Origin: an uncultured Eubacteriales bacterium
GTDB taxonomy: Bacteria; Bacillota; Clostridia; Oscillospirales; CAG-382
Length of the DNA stretch: 31,242 nt
Direction of reading: 5' to 3'
Assembly: GCA_934444485.1 (NCBI GenBank)
Contig: CAKSCN010000008.1
Coordinates: 1-31,242, forward strand
Shown here: piece by piece, positions 15,801 to 23,689 of the stretch
Position numbering within the stretch: the first letter of the stretch is position 1
How the letters are laid out: each line of letters begins with the position of its first letter
The notes under the pieces: generated by a model
Told to the model about the DNA's origin: nothing
Databases searched by the model: none
What the model saw: only the letters and a program-made list of their open reading frames with translations
Position numbers and translations under genes: made by a program

Positions 15801-16498
15801 GTCTGTATGATGTCGGTAAGCTCAAACTTTGCCGCTTCCGCACACATTCTGCCGTATTCCGAACACAGAAAGTCGTCCGTCTTTGCCGCTTCATCGTACA
15901 TTGCAATGCATTTTTCAAAGTATGCAAACGGTGAGGGTTGGTTGCGGAGAAACTCATACAGAGAGTAAAGACTTTCCGCAAAGTTTTTGTCGCTCTTCGC
16001 ACCCGAAAAGACCTCAGCCGCTTTGAGAAAATCCTCCGCTTCGCCCTTTGACGCTGTGGCGTACATATCCTCAAGAATGTTGTCGAGAATGCCCCGGCAG
16101 AGTATCTGGGACTCCGCATCGTCCGCCATGCGCAGCTTTGACGGCAAGCCGAGAACCTGAAAATTTGCACGGATAAGATCAAGACAGAACGAGTGAATTG
16201 TGCATATCTTCGCAAGACCCATGCGTGAGAGCTGACGCAGAGCGTATTTGTTGTCCGGGTGCGCCGCAACCTCTTCGGTGAGTGCCTTTGTCAGCCTTTC
16301 CCGAAGCTCCGCCGTCGCCGCTTTCGTAAACGTGACTATGAGATATTCGCTTATGTCGTGACCGAAGCTCGGATCGGAAAGGCGCATCGCAAGCCTTTTC
16401 GTAAGTACGGCGGTTTTGCCGCTGCCGGCACCTGCGGATATGAGAAGCGTTCCGCTCTTGTCGTCTATCGCCTTTTGCTGATTTACGGTAGGTTTCAT
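12848..16498 (-). CDS. addA: ATP-dependent helicase/nuclease subunit A
   Basis: Helicase-nuclease subunit of AddAB, the Gram-positive counterpart of RecBCD, which resects double-strand breaks for RecA-dependent repair. It has 1216 residues, normal for AddA. Superfamily 1 helicase motifs occur in order: Q-motif NQQKAID (6-12), Walker A AGAGSGKT (22-29), YIDEYQDVN (Walker B), VGDLKQSIYRFRGA, LMSIHRSKGLEFP and LLYVAVTRAKERL. Near the C-terminus GVIDCF and LIDFKTDYV form the PD-(D/E)XK nuclease site. A further in-frame ATG 39 bases upstream would overlap addB. The ATG at 16498 is preferred because the family N-terminus starts there (MKPTVNQQ) and AAAGGGG precedes it. It follows addB with a 10-base gap and is the last gene of the leftward run, ending at a bidirectional terminator. 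Confidence 0.97.
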   Translation of the reverse strand: MKPTVNQQKAIDDKSGTLLISAGAGSGKTAVLTKRLAMRLSDPSFGHDISEYLIVTFTKAATAELRERLTKALTEEVAAHPDNKYALRQLSRMGLAKICTIHSFCLDLIRANFQVLGLPSKLRMADDAESQILCRGILDNILEDMYATASKGEAEDFLKAAEVFSGAKSDKNFAESLYSLYEFLRNQPSPFAYFEKCIAMYDEAAKTDDFLCSEYGRMCAEAAKFELTDIIQTANSALSLLSTDEILGAAYSPAIESDLEAIGAVLKALDCTYTDVYAVFSSFEKAKLKAVRKYEDEDFKERIKSMRESYLKKFAKLRTYYFGTSPEAIREAAKECASVLRCAYDILKRLDAEYGARKAEKGILDFSDLEHKALELLVDMSDPSSPVRTELAEKYAEGLCEIYIDEYQDVNPLQDMIFRAVSTYGADGEECNRFLVGDLKQSIYRFRGAKPEIFSGYIGKFPLLGTPEAEKTSAHKIYLSNNFRCAENVIDLTNSIFSRLMREYSDDDSLIYTKIEAEKITAPCELTVILPQDDEVDEAESDDEDEKAHDIDSEALYAARKIKEIVGNPDYRTADGKLYSYRDIAVLVRSANSMSKSYRRAFELEGVPLSSDAPDDFFAKPEVLLALCLFNTVDNPERDIYTAGLMRSKLYRFTDDELTEIRMASRSSSFWGSVKAFSETDEESPLAVKVRSFCEKIAAYRALSRGMPTDSLILYLYDDTGLLNITSLDGADKRESLMTLYEYARGFEKTSFRGLSAYLSYLNDLNSVGTASRADAAADAVTLMSIHRSKGLEFPICFVTALGKSFNVDSEKKELVMSDENGLGLKLKNFAGNRFFPSDNGYVSVDTPFRRAVIASERAALAEEEKRLLYVAVTRAKERLFLTASGNGTQRAIEKCAAARETGDVTSTVSHACDCITWLLALCPDEVFDAIASGSKTGGGTEMLTGRTVKIEPPKKAKRRASVDSAPPDAEKTAECLEYIKSSAEFRYGNENSTRIPAKLTVSQLKYGLIDLESTGEEPQPKECPQFMLETSAATGAEIGTAMHVFMQFCDFERCASGADGIAEEAERLARERFITERQKSLLENSKIAAFFASSLYRKTISESRRVYRERRFNLSIPAESLSKDCMETVGCKTPESDFVLVQGVIDCFCENADDTYTLIDFKTDYVPWGAEGERILAERHREQMAFYKTAIEKMTERKVSKSVLWSFKLGKEIVL

Positions 16499-16508
16499 AA
16501 TATCCCCT

Positions 16509-19500
16509 TTATTCCTTGTTTTCGCAGGACGCCGCACTTGTAGTGACCTCGTCGTCCGTGTAGCGGGTCATTTCGTATCGAATATGCTTTTCGTTTGCAA
16601 AGTCGAACCGGCAAAGCGGCAAAAGCTCGCAGAAGGAGCAGGAGTTTTTCTCTTTGCACTTCAGCGGATTCTTCTTTACGCCGCCCTTTTTTATCTCCGC
16701 CGCAAGCTTTGCCGCAACGTCCGCCGCATTTCCGAGAAGACGTCCCATGTCGGAGAGAGTCACAACCGAGGAACTTGCGTAGAGTGAACCGTCCTTCTTC
16801 ACCTTTACCGGGATGTACTTTCCGGAAAGATCCTTTTCCATCGCACGCAGTACCTCTTCGTCGTCGATAAGTATGCCGTTGGGACGTTCCGGGGAGGTCT
16901 CCGGAGAGGATTCGCTCATCGATGCGGACTTTTCCGGACGCTTAACCGGCGTGTAAAGCACACCTGCCGGAACTACCTCGCCGCCGAACCTTTTCCCGGC
17001 GTTTTCGTCGAGACTGTAAAGGTAGAGAAGCATTTGCAGATTTACGCCGAGAGCCACGTCCGAAAGGCGGAACTTTTTGTTGCCGGTTTTGTAGTCGATT
17101 ATGCGCACATACGCCTTGCCGTTTTTTACGTATACGTCGGTGCGGTCGATTTTGCCGTTAATAAGGAGCGTGCCGCCGTCGGGCAGGGGAATGCGTGCGG
17201 AGGTGATACCCTTTTTATCCTCCGAAGAAAGACCTATCGGAAGCTCGTATTCCGTGGGAATAAAGTCGCTCTGCGACAGCTCGTCCGCAAGCTTTGCCGC
17301 AAGCTCGCACACCGTGCCCGAAAGGCGTGAGTAAAGGTACTCGAAACGCTTCGTTGACGCCGACTTTATGCCGCAGAGCGAGGTAAGATACCCGGACAAA
17401 AGCCCGTTTGCGCAAGATACCGCAAATTCCTCTGATACCGCACCGCTCTTTTCTTTTTCATCTGTCAGCTTCGGAACGAGAAGCTCGAGTATTCTGTGCG
17501 CAATATTTCCCGTTTCGAGACTGCCAAGCTCCGCCGTGCGTTCAGGTCTAAGTCTCAGTATGTAATTGCCGTAGTACGAAAACTCGCAGTTTCCGAAAGT
17601 TTCGAGTCTTGACGGACTTACTGTCATTTTTTCGCCGTAAAGCGCCTGTGCTGTTTCTCCGCTTAACGACTCTGCCGATGACTCCGCATGGGTGTAGGTC
17701 TCGAGAAGCTTTGCGTAAGGGAATTCGCCGTCTGCCGCTCCCGATGAAAAATACTCCGTCAGAGCCTGCCGTGCCTCGGGATTGCGGTCGGAAAACGCCA
17801 TATCGAAGAGCTTCTGCTTTGAGAACATAAACCTGTCCTTGCCGTCGAAAGGGTAGTAGGTAAAGGAAAGGTCGGGGAACATCGCCGTGAGTATTTTCAC
17901 TATTATCGACTGCCCAAGCTCTTCTCCGCTCGGCGAGGCGTCGGCGCAGGTTATGTATACGCTTTCGGAAGCGCTTGTCAGCACCTTATACGCAAGGAAA
18001 AGCTCGTCGTCAACAGACTCCGAAGCGGAACTGCGAAGCTCTATTCCGTACTCCTTGAGTGCAGTTTTATCTCGGTCGGAGAAAATGCTGTCCTCCGACG
18101 GGGTCGCCGGGAAAACGCCGTCATTTACGCCCATCACAATTATGTGCTTTATTCCCACGGCACGAAGTCCCTCAGCCGAGGACACGGTCACTTCGTCAAT
18201 CGACGCCGGTATTCTGCCCGTGTCGTATCCGGAAATTACAAGATTCAAAAGCTCCGCATATTTCGCCGCACTTATCTTTTCGTCTCCGATAACCTCCGCA
18301 AGACAGTCGAGAGCGTCTATCATGAGGTTTCTGTACACAATGTCGTCCTCGTCGGAGACACGAAAATTGCCGTCGGAGTCGGTGTATGCAAGTGAGAGAA
18401 GCTCAAAAACCGCTCTTGAGATGTCGTTGCAGTTCTCGGCGGATTTTACGCTGTCGGCAAAGTTTACAAGCGGCTTCATGAGCTTTTCGAGAGCCGTGTT
18501 TACAACTCCGAGTACATATTCGCCCCGCTTCGAGAAATCTTCGGAATATCCGTCGGGATTCATCTCCCACTCATCTTCGAGAAAACGTCTGCCGGTTATC
18601 GACCACGTCTTGACATAGCTCTCGAAAAGATCCGCCTCTTCGTCTGTGAGTGCGGTGAGTCCCGTTTTTACGTGACGGAGAACCGACTGCTGCTGCCAAC
18701 CCGTTCTCACGGCGTCGAACGCAGAGAGAATGTATGCCACAGCCGGGCGTGTCATAAGGTCGCTTCTCACGTTGAAGTTGAACGGAATGCCGTTTTTTGT
18801 GAGAGCGGTGTCGATTATGCCCTCAAAAGCTTCGGCGTTTCTTGCGCAGAGTGCAATTTCGGAGTAACGCACGCCTTTTTCACTGACGAGCTTCTTTATA
18901 AGAGCGCATACGGCGTCCGCTTCATCGAACCTGTTCGGACACCTCACAACCGCTATCCTGCGTTCTCCGTCTCCGAGCGAGTACTTTTCACCCGTGCCTG
19001 CCGCCGCTTCGATTGAGAAGTTTTTCTCCAGAAATTCAAGCGCACCGTCGGCATAGCCGTGACTTTCGCAAAGCGTGACATCCTCCGATGGAATACCGAA
19101 GGACTCTGCATATTCACCGAGCTTTTCGTAAGCTTTTTCGGAACGTGCGAACAACTCATTCTTTGCGCCGCTTTCAAGAAGAAAGGATATGTAGGTGTCG
19201 TCAGCCGAGGAAAGTATGCGGTACAGTATGCGAAGCTCCTGCATGGTGTAACCGTAGAAAGAATCGACGAAAACCGCATCTCCCTTGAAGAAATCGTACC
19301 GACCTATCACGTCGCAGAGCCTGTCAAGGTCGCTTGCGCTGTCGTCGAACTTTGCCTCTACTGCCTTTTCGTATGCGGCGTATATAACCGAAAGGTCGGA
19401 GAGCTTCCCTGAAAGTCTCGATGCACCCGAGTCACACAAACCGTCAGCGGCGTTCGAGAGCATTTCGGGAGTAACGCAGTACTGCTTGAATTCGTTCACC

Positions 19501-19865
19501 GCCGACAGCGCACGCTCCGCAAACTCCGCATTTTCCGACGCCGCTTTGTACTCCGTGAGTAAATCCCTTACGCCGTCAACCGTGCGTGCCATTACAAGAA
19601 GCATTCTCGGCTTGTCTATGTAGCTCTGTGAGAGTCCGCCGACCTCACGGAAAACCCTGTTGCAAAGTCGCTTGAAGTTTATTACCTCAACGTACATATT
19701 CGAGCTGTTGCCGAAACGCTTTATTATCTCACGCTCGGCAATTACCGCCTGCTGTTCGGGGACAATGAGAAAGGTGTGACGCTTCTCTTTTATCATCTCA
19801 CCGATTTTACTCATAATGTACTCGGTTTTGCCGCTCTTGGCTCTGCCGCATATTTTGTAAAACAT
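16509..19865 (-). CDS. addB: ATP-dependent helicase/nuclease subunit B
   Basis: Second subunit of the AddAB helicase-nuclease; with AddA it processes DNA ends and recognises Chi-like signals. It has 1118 residues, typical for AddB. An N-terminal Walker A, GRAKSGKT, is at residues 7-14. The C-terminal nuclease site shows GKIDRTD and IIDYKTG. The four iron-sulfur cysteines expected in the family are visible: one in FGNCEFSYYG and three in the spacing C-x2-C-x5-C within SCSFCELLPLCRF. The gene starts 32 bases after the small exported-protein gene, with AAAGGA before its ATG, and is followed 10 bases later by addA. Confidence 0.97.
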   Translation of the reverse strand: MFYKICGRAKSGKTEYIMSKIGEMIKEKRHTFLIVPEQQAVIAEREIIKRFGNSSNMYVEVINFKRLCNRVFREVGGLSQSYIDKPRMLLVMARTVDGVRDLLTEYKAASENAEFAERALSAVNEFKQYCVTPEMLSNAADGLCDSGASRLSGKLSDLSVIYAAYEKAVEAKFDDSASDLDRLCDVIGRYDFFKGDAVFVDSFYGYTMQELRILYRILSSADDTYISFLLESGAKNELFARSEKAYEKLGEYAESFGIPSEDVTLCESHGYADGALEFLEKNFSIEAAAGTGEKYSLGDGERRIAVVRCPNRFDEADAVCALIKKLVSEKGVRYSEIALCARNAEAFEGIIDTALTKNGIPFNFNVRSDLMTRPAVAYILSAFDAVRTGWQQQSVLRHVKTGLTALTDEEADLFESYVKTWSITGRRFLEDEWEMNPDGYSEDFSKRGEYVLGVVNTALEKLMKPLVNFADSVKSAENCNDISRAVFELLSLAYTDSDGNFRVSDEDDIVYRNLMIDALDCLAEVIGDEKISAAKYAELLNLVISGYDTGRIPASIDEVTVSSAEGLRAVGIKHIIVMGVNDGVFPATPSEDSIFSDRDKTALKEYGIELRSSASESVDDELFLAYKVLTSASESVYITCADASPSGEELGQSIIVKILTAMFPDLSFTYYPFDGKDRFMFSKQKLFDMAFSDRNPEARQALTEYFSSGAADGEFPYAKLLETYTHAESSAESLSGETAQALYGEKMTVSPSRLETFGNCEFSYYGNYILRLRPERTAELGSLETGNIAHRILELLVPKLTDEKEKSGAVSEEFAVSCANGLLSGYLTSLCGIKSASTKRFEYLYSRLSGTVCELAAKLADELSQSDFIPTEYELPIGLSSEDKKGITSARIPLPDGGTLLINGKIDRTDVYVKNGKAYVRIIDYKTGNKKFRLSDVALGVNLQMLLYLYSLDENAGKRFGGEVVPAGVLYTPVKRPEKSASMSESSPETSPERPNGILIDDEEVLRAMEKDLSGKYIPVKVKKDGSLYASSSVVTLSDMGRLLGNAADVAAKLAAEIKKGGVKKNPLKCKEKNSCSFCELLPLCRFDFANEKHIRYEMTRYTDDEVTTSAASCENKE

Positions 19866-19897
19866 AGCTTTCCTTTCGTGTGCGGCAAAGATCGGAA

Positions 19898-20149
19898 TCA
19901 GAAAAGACGTCCGAATATTTCCGCCGCTCTGAATTTTATCGTGGGTTTTTCGTCTGTTGTTTTTCCGGTTTCCTCGGTTTTTACGCTGCCTCCGTCAAGA
20001 TCCTCGTAGAGAGTACTCCACCAGAGTACGCCGTGCGTGTGAGGAACAAACACCTCTGTCCCGTCTTCCGCAAAGCACTCGAACGCAACCGTCAACGCAA
20101 GGAGAATTATCGCCGCCGCAAGTATTACCGCAATTGATTTCGATTTCAT
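19898..20149 (-). CDS. Small exported protein of unknown function (83 residues)
   Basis: An 83-residue protein with a clear export signal: MKSKS, then a hydrophobic stretch of about 20 residues, then CFAEDG as a possible cleavage site. The mature part is about 55 residues, acidic to neutral, with Thr/Lys-rich middle and KFRAAEIFGRLF at the end. The start at 20149 is supported by GGAGG (20159-20163 on this strand) nine bases away. An upstream in-frame ATG at 20209 lacks a ribosome binding site. It could remain as a single-pass membrane protein if not cleaved. It sits between ispE and addB with short gaps, so it is probably in the same transcript. I do not recognise a family. Confidence 0.6.
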   Translation of the reverse strand: MKSKSIAVILAAAIILLALTVAFECFAEDGTEVFVPHTHGVLWWSTLYEDLDGGSVKTEETGKTTDEKPTIKFRAAEIFGRLF

Positions 20150-20236
20150 AAAACAAAGCCTCCGATTTAATTTTAAGACCGGAGACTTTATACTCTCCGT
20201 ATCCGACATAACGGAGTTTTGCCATATTTAGAAATA

Positions 20237-21115
20237 TTATTCACCGAGAGTTTCGTACTTTCCGCAAAATCTCAAACCGTCGAGCGTTTTCAGTAAGCTC
20301 TTCGCAGCCTTGCAAGCGGCACTCTCACGGTAAAGAGCATACACCGCCGAACCGCTTCCGCTCATGCGGACAACCTCTGCATCCGTCTTTTGAAGAAGCT
20401 TTATTACCTCTCCTATCTTCGGCGCAAGAGAAGCGCATACAGGCTCGAAGCTGTTTTGCGTGTCGCACTGAGAAATACTTTCGCCTGCCGAGAGTTTACC
20501 GACAAGCTTTTCGGTAGCGGTGATGCCGTCGCAGTACTCGGGATAAACGCCGCACCTGTCGTATTCCGCATATATTTCTCTCGTTGACAGCCCGGCGTCG
20601 GGGACTGCGATGAGTACGTGCATTTTTGCGAGCGGTCGGCACGGAAGAATTATCTCCCCCCGTCCGGTTGCCTTTGCGCATACGTATTTCTCACGGCAGA
20701 AAACGATGTCCGATCCGAGACTCTTGCATATGCCGTCGAGAGCGCCGTCGTCCGCAACATCGTATATTTCCGCAAGAGCGTCGATAACCGCCGCCGCATC
20801 CGCACTGCCGCCTGCAAGTCCCGCTTTGTCGGGAATTACCTTTTCAATGCATATGTCACAGCCGCCGTCAATGCCGAGTGTGCGGTAAAAAGCTTCGGCG
20901 GCACGGTACGCAAGATTGTCCCTTTCGGCGCATACGTCCTTTGAACAGCTTACGTGAACCGCACCGGTATTGTTCGGCGTCACGGTGACGGTATCGCAGA
21001 GTGAGATTTTGTGCATAACCGTCTCGACACCGTGATAACCGTCGCCTCTGGGAGGGAAAACCTCAAGCGTGAGATTTATTTTTGCGTATGCGCTCTTTGT
21101 GACCTTTTCTCTCAT
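20237..21115 (-). CDS. ispE: 4-diphosphocytidyl-2-C-methyl-D-erythritol kinase
   Basis: GHMP-family kinase that phosphorylates CDP-methylerythritol in the non-mevalonate (MEP) isoprenoid pathway in the cytoplasm. The 292-residue length fits the family. Signature blocks are AYAKINLTLEV with RGDGYHGVETVM near the N-terminus, the ATP-binding PDKAGLAGGSADAAA motif near residue 90-105, and the C-terminal SGSGSAVYAL. The ATG overlaps the TGA of the preceding aminotransferase gene by four bases (21112-21115), a classic sign of translational coupling. Its own ribosome binding site is weak, which agrees with coupling. No other MEP pathway gene is in the window. Confidence 0.95.
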   Translation of the reverse strand: MREKVTKSAYAKINLTLEVFPPRGDGYHGVETVMHKISLCDTVTVTPNNTGAVHVSCSKDVCAERDNLAYRAAEAFYRTLGIDGGCDICIEKVIPDKAGLAGGSADAAAVIDALAEIYDVADDGALDGICKSLGSDIVFCREKYVCAKATGRGEIILPCRPLAKMHVLIAVPDAGLSTREIYAEYDRCGVYPEYCDGITATEKLVGKLSAGESISQCDTQNSFEPVCASLAPKIGEVIKLLQKTDAEVVRMSGSGSAVYALYRESAACKAAKSLLKTLDGLRFCGKYETLGE

Positions 21116-22281
21116 TTTATTTTTCTCACGAAATTGTCGAGCTTCTCGAGAGCCTTGTTGATGTGCTCAACCGAGTAGGCATAAGAAATTCTCGCAAATC
21201 CCTCGCCCGACTCTCCGAAAGCGCTTCCGGGGACAATTGCCGTGTGTTCCTCGTAAAGAAGCTTTTCGCAGAATTCGTCAGACGTAAGTCCGAACTCTCT
21301 TACCGACGGGAACACGTAGAACGCACCCTCCGGTTCAAAACAGCTGAAACCTATCTCACGGAGTCCCGAGAGGATGAGTCTGCGTCTGCGGTTGTATTCG
21401 TCACGCATATACTCAATGTCGCCGTCGCCGTCACGGAGCGCTTTTATTCCGGCATACTGAGAGGTTGTCGGTGCGCACATTATCGCATACTGATGAATCT
21501 TGAGCATCTGCTTGAGAAATTCCTTCGGTGCGCAGACGTAGCCGAGTCTCCAGCCTGTCATGGCGTAGCTCTTGGAGAAGCCGCTTATGAAAATCGTCCG
21601 CTCCTTCATGCCGGGAAGAGCGGCAAACGAAAAGTGCTTTCTGCCGTAGGTAAGCTCACCGTATATTTCGTCGGTGAGAACGGCGATATTTGTGTCTTTG
21701 AGTACCTCTGCTATAGGCTCGAGATCCTCTTTTGTCATTATGCCGCCGGTGGGATTGTTGGGGTAGGGGAGTATGAGAAGCTTTGTTTTTTCGGTTATTG
21801 CCGACTTCAATTCCTCCGCCGTGAGCTTGAATTTGTTCTCAATCTTGGTGTTTATCATGACCGGAACGCCGCCGCAGAGAGTCGTCATAGGCTCATAGCA
21901 GACGTAGGACGGCGATACGATTATTACCTCGTCTCCCGGTGCGACAAGCGCTCTTATCGCAAGGTCAATCGCTTCGCTTCCGCCGACGGTTATCATTATT
22001 TCGTTCGACGGCTCGTAGTGAAGATCGAAGCGTCTTGCAAGATACTCGGCAACCGCCTCACGGAACTCGATAAGTCCGGTATTTGAGGTGTAGTGCGTCT
22101 TTGCCTTTTCGAGAGATTCGATGCCTGCCTCACGGATGTGCCAGGGAGTAGCGAAGTCCGGCTGACCTATTGTGAGAGAGGTGACGTCTTTCATGACGTC
22201 TATAATGTCAAAAAATTTACGTATTCCCGACGGCTTCATCTCCTGTACCGTGCGGGATATCGACTTTGAATAATCAAACAT
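21112..22281 (-). CDS. Class I/II PLP-dependent aminotransferase
   Basis: A 389-residue fold-type I aminotransferase. The pyridoxal-phosphate lysine lies in SGFSKSYAMTGWRLGY. Other family blocks are VGGSEAIDLAIRAL, SPSYVCYEP, LPYPNNPTGG and LTDEIYGELTYG. It probably transfers amino groups between an aspartate, aromatic or alanine-type amino acid and a 2-oxo acid; the substrate cannot be assigned. It starts one base after the stop of the Lrp-family gene and overlaps ispE by four bases, so the three are very likely translated from one message. An Lrp-type regulator next to an aminotransferase suggests amino-acid-responsive control of this enzyme. Confidence 0.93.
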   Translation of the reverse strand: MFDYSKSISRTVQEMKPSGIRKFFDIIDVMKDVTSLTIGQPDFATPWHIREAGIESLEKAKTHYTSNTGLIEFREAVAEYLARRFDLHYEPSNEIMITVGGSEAIDLAIRALVAPGDEVIIVSPSYVCYEPMTTLCGGVPVMINTKIENKFKLTAEELKSAITEKTKLLILPYPNNPTGGIMTKEDLEPIAEVLKDTNIAVLTDEIYGELTYGRKHFSFAALPGMKERTIFISGFSKSYAMTGWRLGYVCAPKEFLKQMLKIHQYAIMCAPTTSQYAGIKALRDGDGDIEYMRDEYNRRRRLILSGLREIGFSCFEPEGAFYVFPSVREFGLTSDEFCEKLLYEEHTAIVPGSAFGESGEGFARISYAYSVEHINKALEKLDNFVRKIK

Positions 22282-22282
22282 A

Positions 22283-22783
22283 TCAGTTCATGTTGCCCCT
22301 CTCGTCGATTTCGGCGTAGTTGGCATAGACAACTCCGTCATGCTTGTACTTTCTGAGTACAAAGTGTGTTGCGGTGGAGACAATGCTCTCAATGGGAGCG
22401 AGCTTTTCAGCAACGAAAAAGGCAACGTCCTTCATGGTCGAACCCTCGATAACGAGGGAGAAGTCGTAGCTTCCCGACATGAGGTACATATTCTTTACCT
22501 CGGGGAAATTGTATATTCTCTCCGCAACCTTGTCAAAGCCTCTGTCTCTCTGAGGCGTTACTTTAAGCTCGATTATTGCGGTTACGTATTCACGGTCGGT
22601 CTTGTCCCAGTCGATGAGAGCGGTGTAGCCAAGGATTGTGCCGTCGTTTTCGAGACCTTCTATCATCTTCTTTATATCGCCCTCTTCTTTTTCGAGCATG
22701 GCGGCGATAGACTTTGTGCTGAGTCGTGCGTCCTTTTCAAGTACCTTAAGAAGCTCGGACTTTTCTCTGTTTTCGTTATTCAT
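22283..22783 (-). CDS. Lrp/AsnC-family transcriptional regulator
   Basis: A 166-residue regulator. The N-terminal 60 residues form the Lrp winged helix-turn-helix (VLEKDARLSTKSIAAML, then IEGLENDGTILGYTALID). The C-terminal half is the RAM ligand-binding domain (VTAIIELKVTP, then MSGSYDFSLVIEG). Members sense amino acids and act as octamers or dimers. AGGAG (22791-22795 on this strand) lies eight bases before the ATG. It immediately precedes the aminotransferase gene and follows an unusual 47-codon ORF or structured element. It may control this operon or itself; no palindromic operator was evident near the start. Confidence 0.93.
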   Translation of the reverse strand: MNNENREKSELLKVLEKDARLSTKSIAAMLEKEEGDIKKMIEGLENDGTILGYTALIDWDKTDREYVTAIIELKVTPQRDRGFDKVAERIYNFPEVKNMYLMSGSYDFSLVIEGSTMKDVAFFVAEKLAPIESIVSTATHFVLRKYKHDGVVYANYAEIDERGNMN

Positions 22784-22787
22784 ATTA

Positions 22788-22931
22788 TTATCTCCTGTTC
22801 ATTGTAGTTTGTTCGGTGAAAAACGGGTACTGTCTGCCCTTGCGGGCTCGAAAACCCACCGACCCTCGAGGAACCGTGCAAGCACGCACAGATTCGCCGT
22901 ATATTATAAATGTGATGTGTGCTGTCGTCAT
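22788..22931 (-). CDS. Candidate 47-residue ORF between the SDR and lrp-type genes
   Basis: On the - strand an ATG at 22931 is preceded by GGAGGG (22936-22941) at good spacing and opens a 47-codon frame. The frame ends at TAA (22788-22790), four bases before the lrp ATG. The peptide starts MTTAHITFIIYGE and then becomes Arg-rich (ACTVPRG, FRARKGRQYPFF). It has no recognisable domain or export signal. Codon choice (CGA, GGG, CGC) differs from neighbouring genes. The same bases fold into nested hairpins, so the ORF could be a by-product of a structured element or repeat with only the first codons used. It starts 15 bases after the SDR stop, so it would be translated from the same message. Confidence 0.3.
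   Translation of the reverse strand: MTTAHITFIIYGESVRACTVPRGSVGFRARKGRQYPFFTEQTTMNRR
22813..22886 (-). other. Nested-hairpin element, candidate structured RNA or dispersed repeat
   Basis: Read on the - strand: an outer stem of five to six pairs (22857-22862 with 22813-22818), an inner stem GGGT/ACCC (22854-22857 with 22825-22828; the shared base 22857 belongs to one stem only), and a terminal GCCC-GCAA-GGGC hairpin (22836-22847) with a GNRA tetraloop. Just 5' lie the palindrome CCTCGAGG (22864-22871) and a CGTG-CTTG-CACG hairpin (22875-22886). No T-tract follows, so it is not a simple terminator. Confidence 0.4.
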
Positions 22932-22946
22932 TGCACCCTCCGTAAA

Positions 22947-23669
22947 TCAAATAACAATACCGCCGTTCGGACTTATAACCTGTCCCGTGATGAACTTTCC
23001 TCCGTCCGAGGCGAGGAACATAACTGCCGCCGCAACGTCGGAAGGCTCTCCTATTTTGCCGAGAGGCGTTTCTTCGCAAAGCTCGGCTACCGTTTCTGCT
23101 GTCAGCATCCTGTTCATGTCGGTGTCGATAACCCCCGGAGCTACGCAGTTTACACGTATTCCCGACGGACCGAGTTCCTTTGCAAGCGCCTTTGTCATGC
23201 CGATAAGAGCGGCTTTTGAGGCGGAATAGTGTACCTCGCACGACGCACCGACAAGTCCCCACATGGAGGAAATGTTGACGATGACGCCGCCGTGATTCCG
23301 TATCATGTGACCGAGAGCCGCCTTGGTGCAAAGAAACGCACCCTTTACGTTCGTGTCGAAAACCCTGTCCCATTCGGCCTCGGAAATGTCCTGTATGACG
23401 CCGAACGACGATACCCCGGCATTGTTCACAAGCACGTCAACGCCGCCGAAAAGTTCTTCAGCCTTTCGGAACATCGCATCGACCTCGCTCTTTACCGATA
23501 CGTCAGCCTTTATCGCAGCCGCACGTTCTCCGAGAGACTTTGCAAGATTCTCTGCGCTCTCACGGCTGTTTTTGTAGTTTATAACAACGTTGTGACCGAG
23601 GCTGTGCGCTTCTCTTGCGATTTCCGCACCGATACCCCTCGACGCCCCGGTTATCAAAAATGTACTCAT
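22947..23669 (-). CDS. Short-chain dehydrogenase/reductase, 3-oxoacyl-ACP reductase-like
   Basis: A 240-residue classical SDR. The cofactor motif TGASRGIG is at residues 7-14, NNAG is in the middle, and the catalytic Ser-Tyr-Lys set is visible in NISSMWG and YSASKAA. The C-terminal GEPSDVAAAVMFLASDGGKFITGQVI block is typical of FabG-like reductases using NADPH. It may reduce 3-oxoacyl-ACP in fatty acid synthesis, but no other fab gene is nearby, so another carbonyl substrate is possible. The ATG at 23669 lacks a good ribosome binding site although the N-terminus matches the family exactly. It starts 20 bases after the tatD-type gene and is followed by the 47-codon ORF/hairpin element. Confidence 0.9.
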   Translation of the reverse strand: MSTFLITGASRGIGAEIAREAHSLGHNVVINYKNSRESAENLAKSLGERAAAIKADVSVKSEVDAMFRKAEELFGGVDVLVNNAGVSSFGVIQDISEAEWDRVFDTNVKGAFLCTKAALGHMIRNHGGVIVNISSMWGLVGASCEVHYSASKAALIGMTKALAKELGPSGIRVNCVAPGVIDTDMNRMLTAETVAELCEETPLGKIGEPSDVAAAVMFLASDGGKFITGQVISPNGGIVI

Positions 23670-23689
23670 TGCTTTATACCATTAACTTT

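Noticed and set aside
20180..20199. CGGAGA/TCTCCG hairpin between ispE and the small exported-protein gene.
   Set aside because: The stem is only six pairs and the following bases are not T-rich; it would also separate closely spaced co-directional genes.
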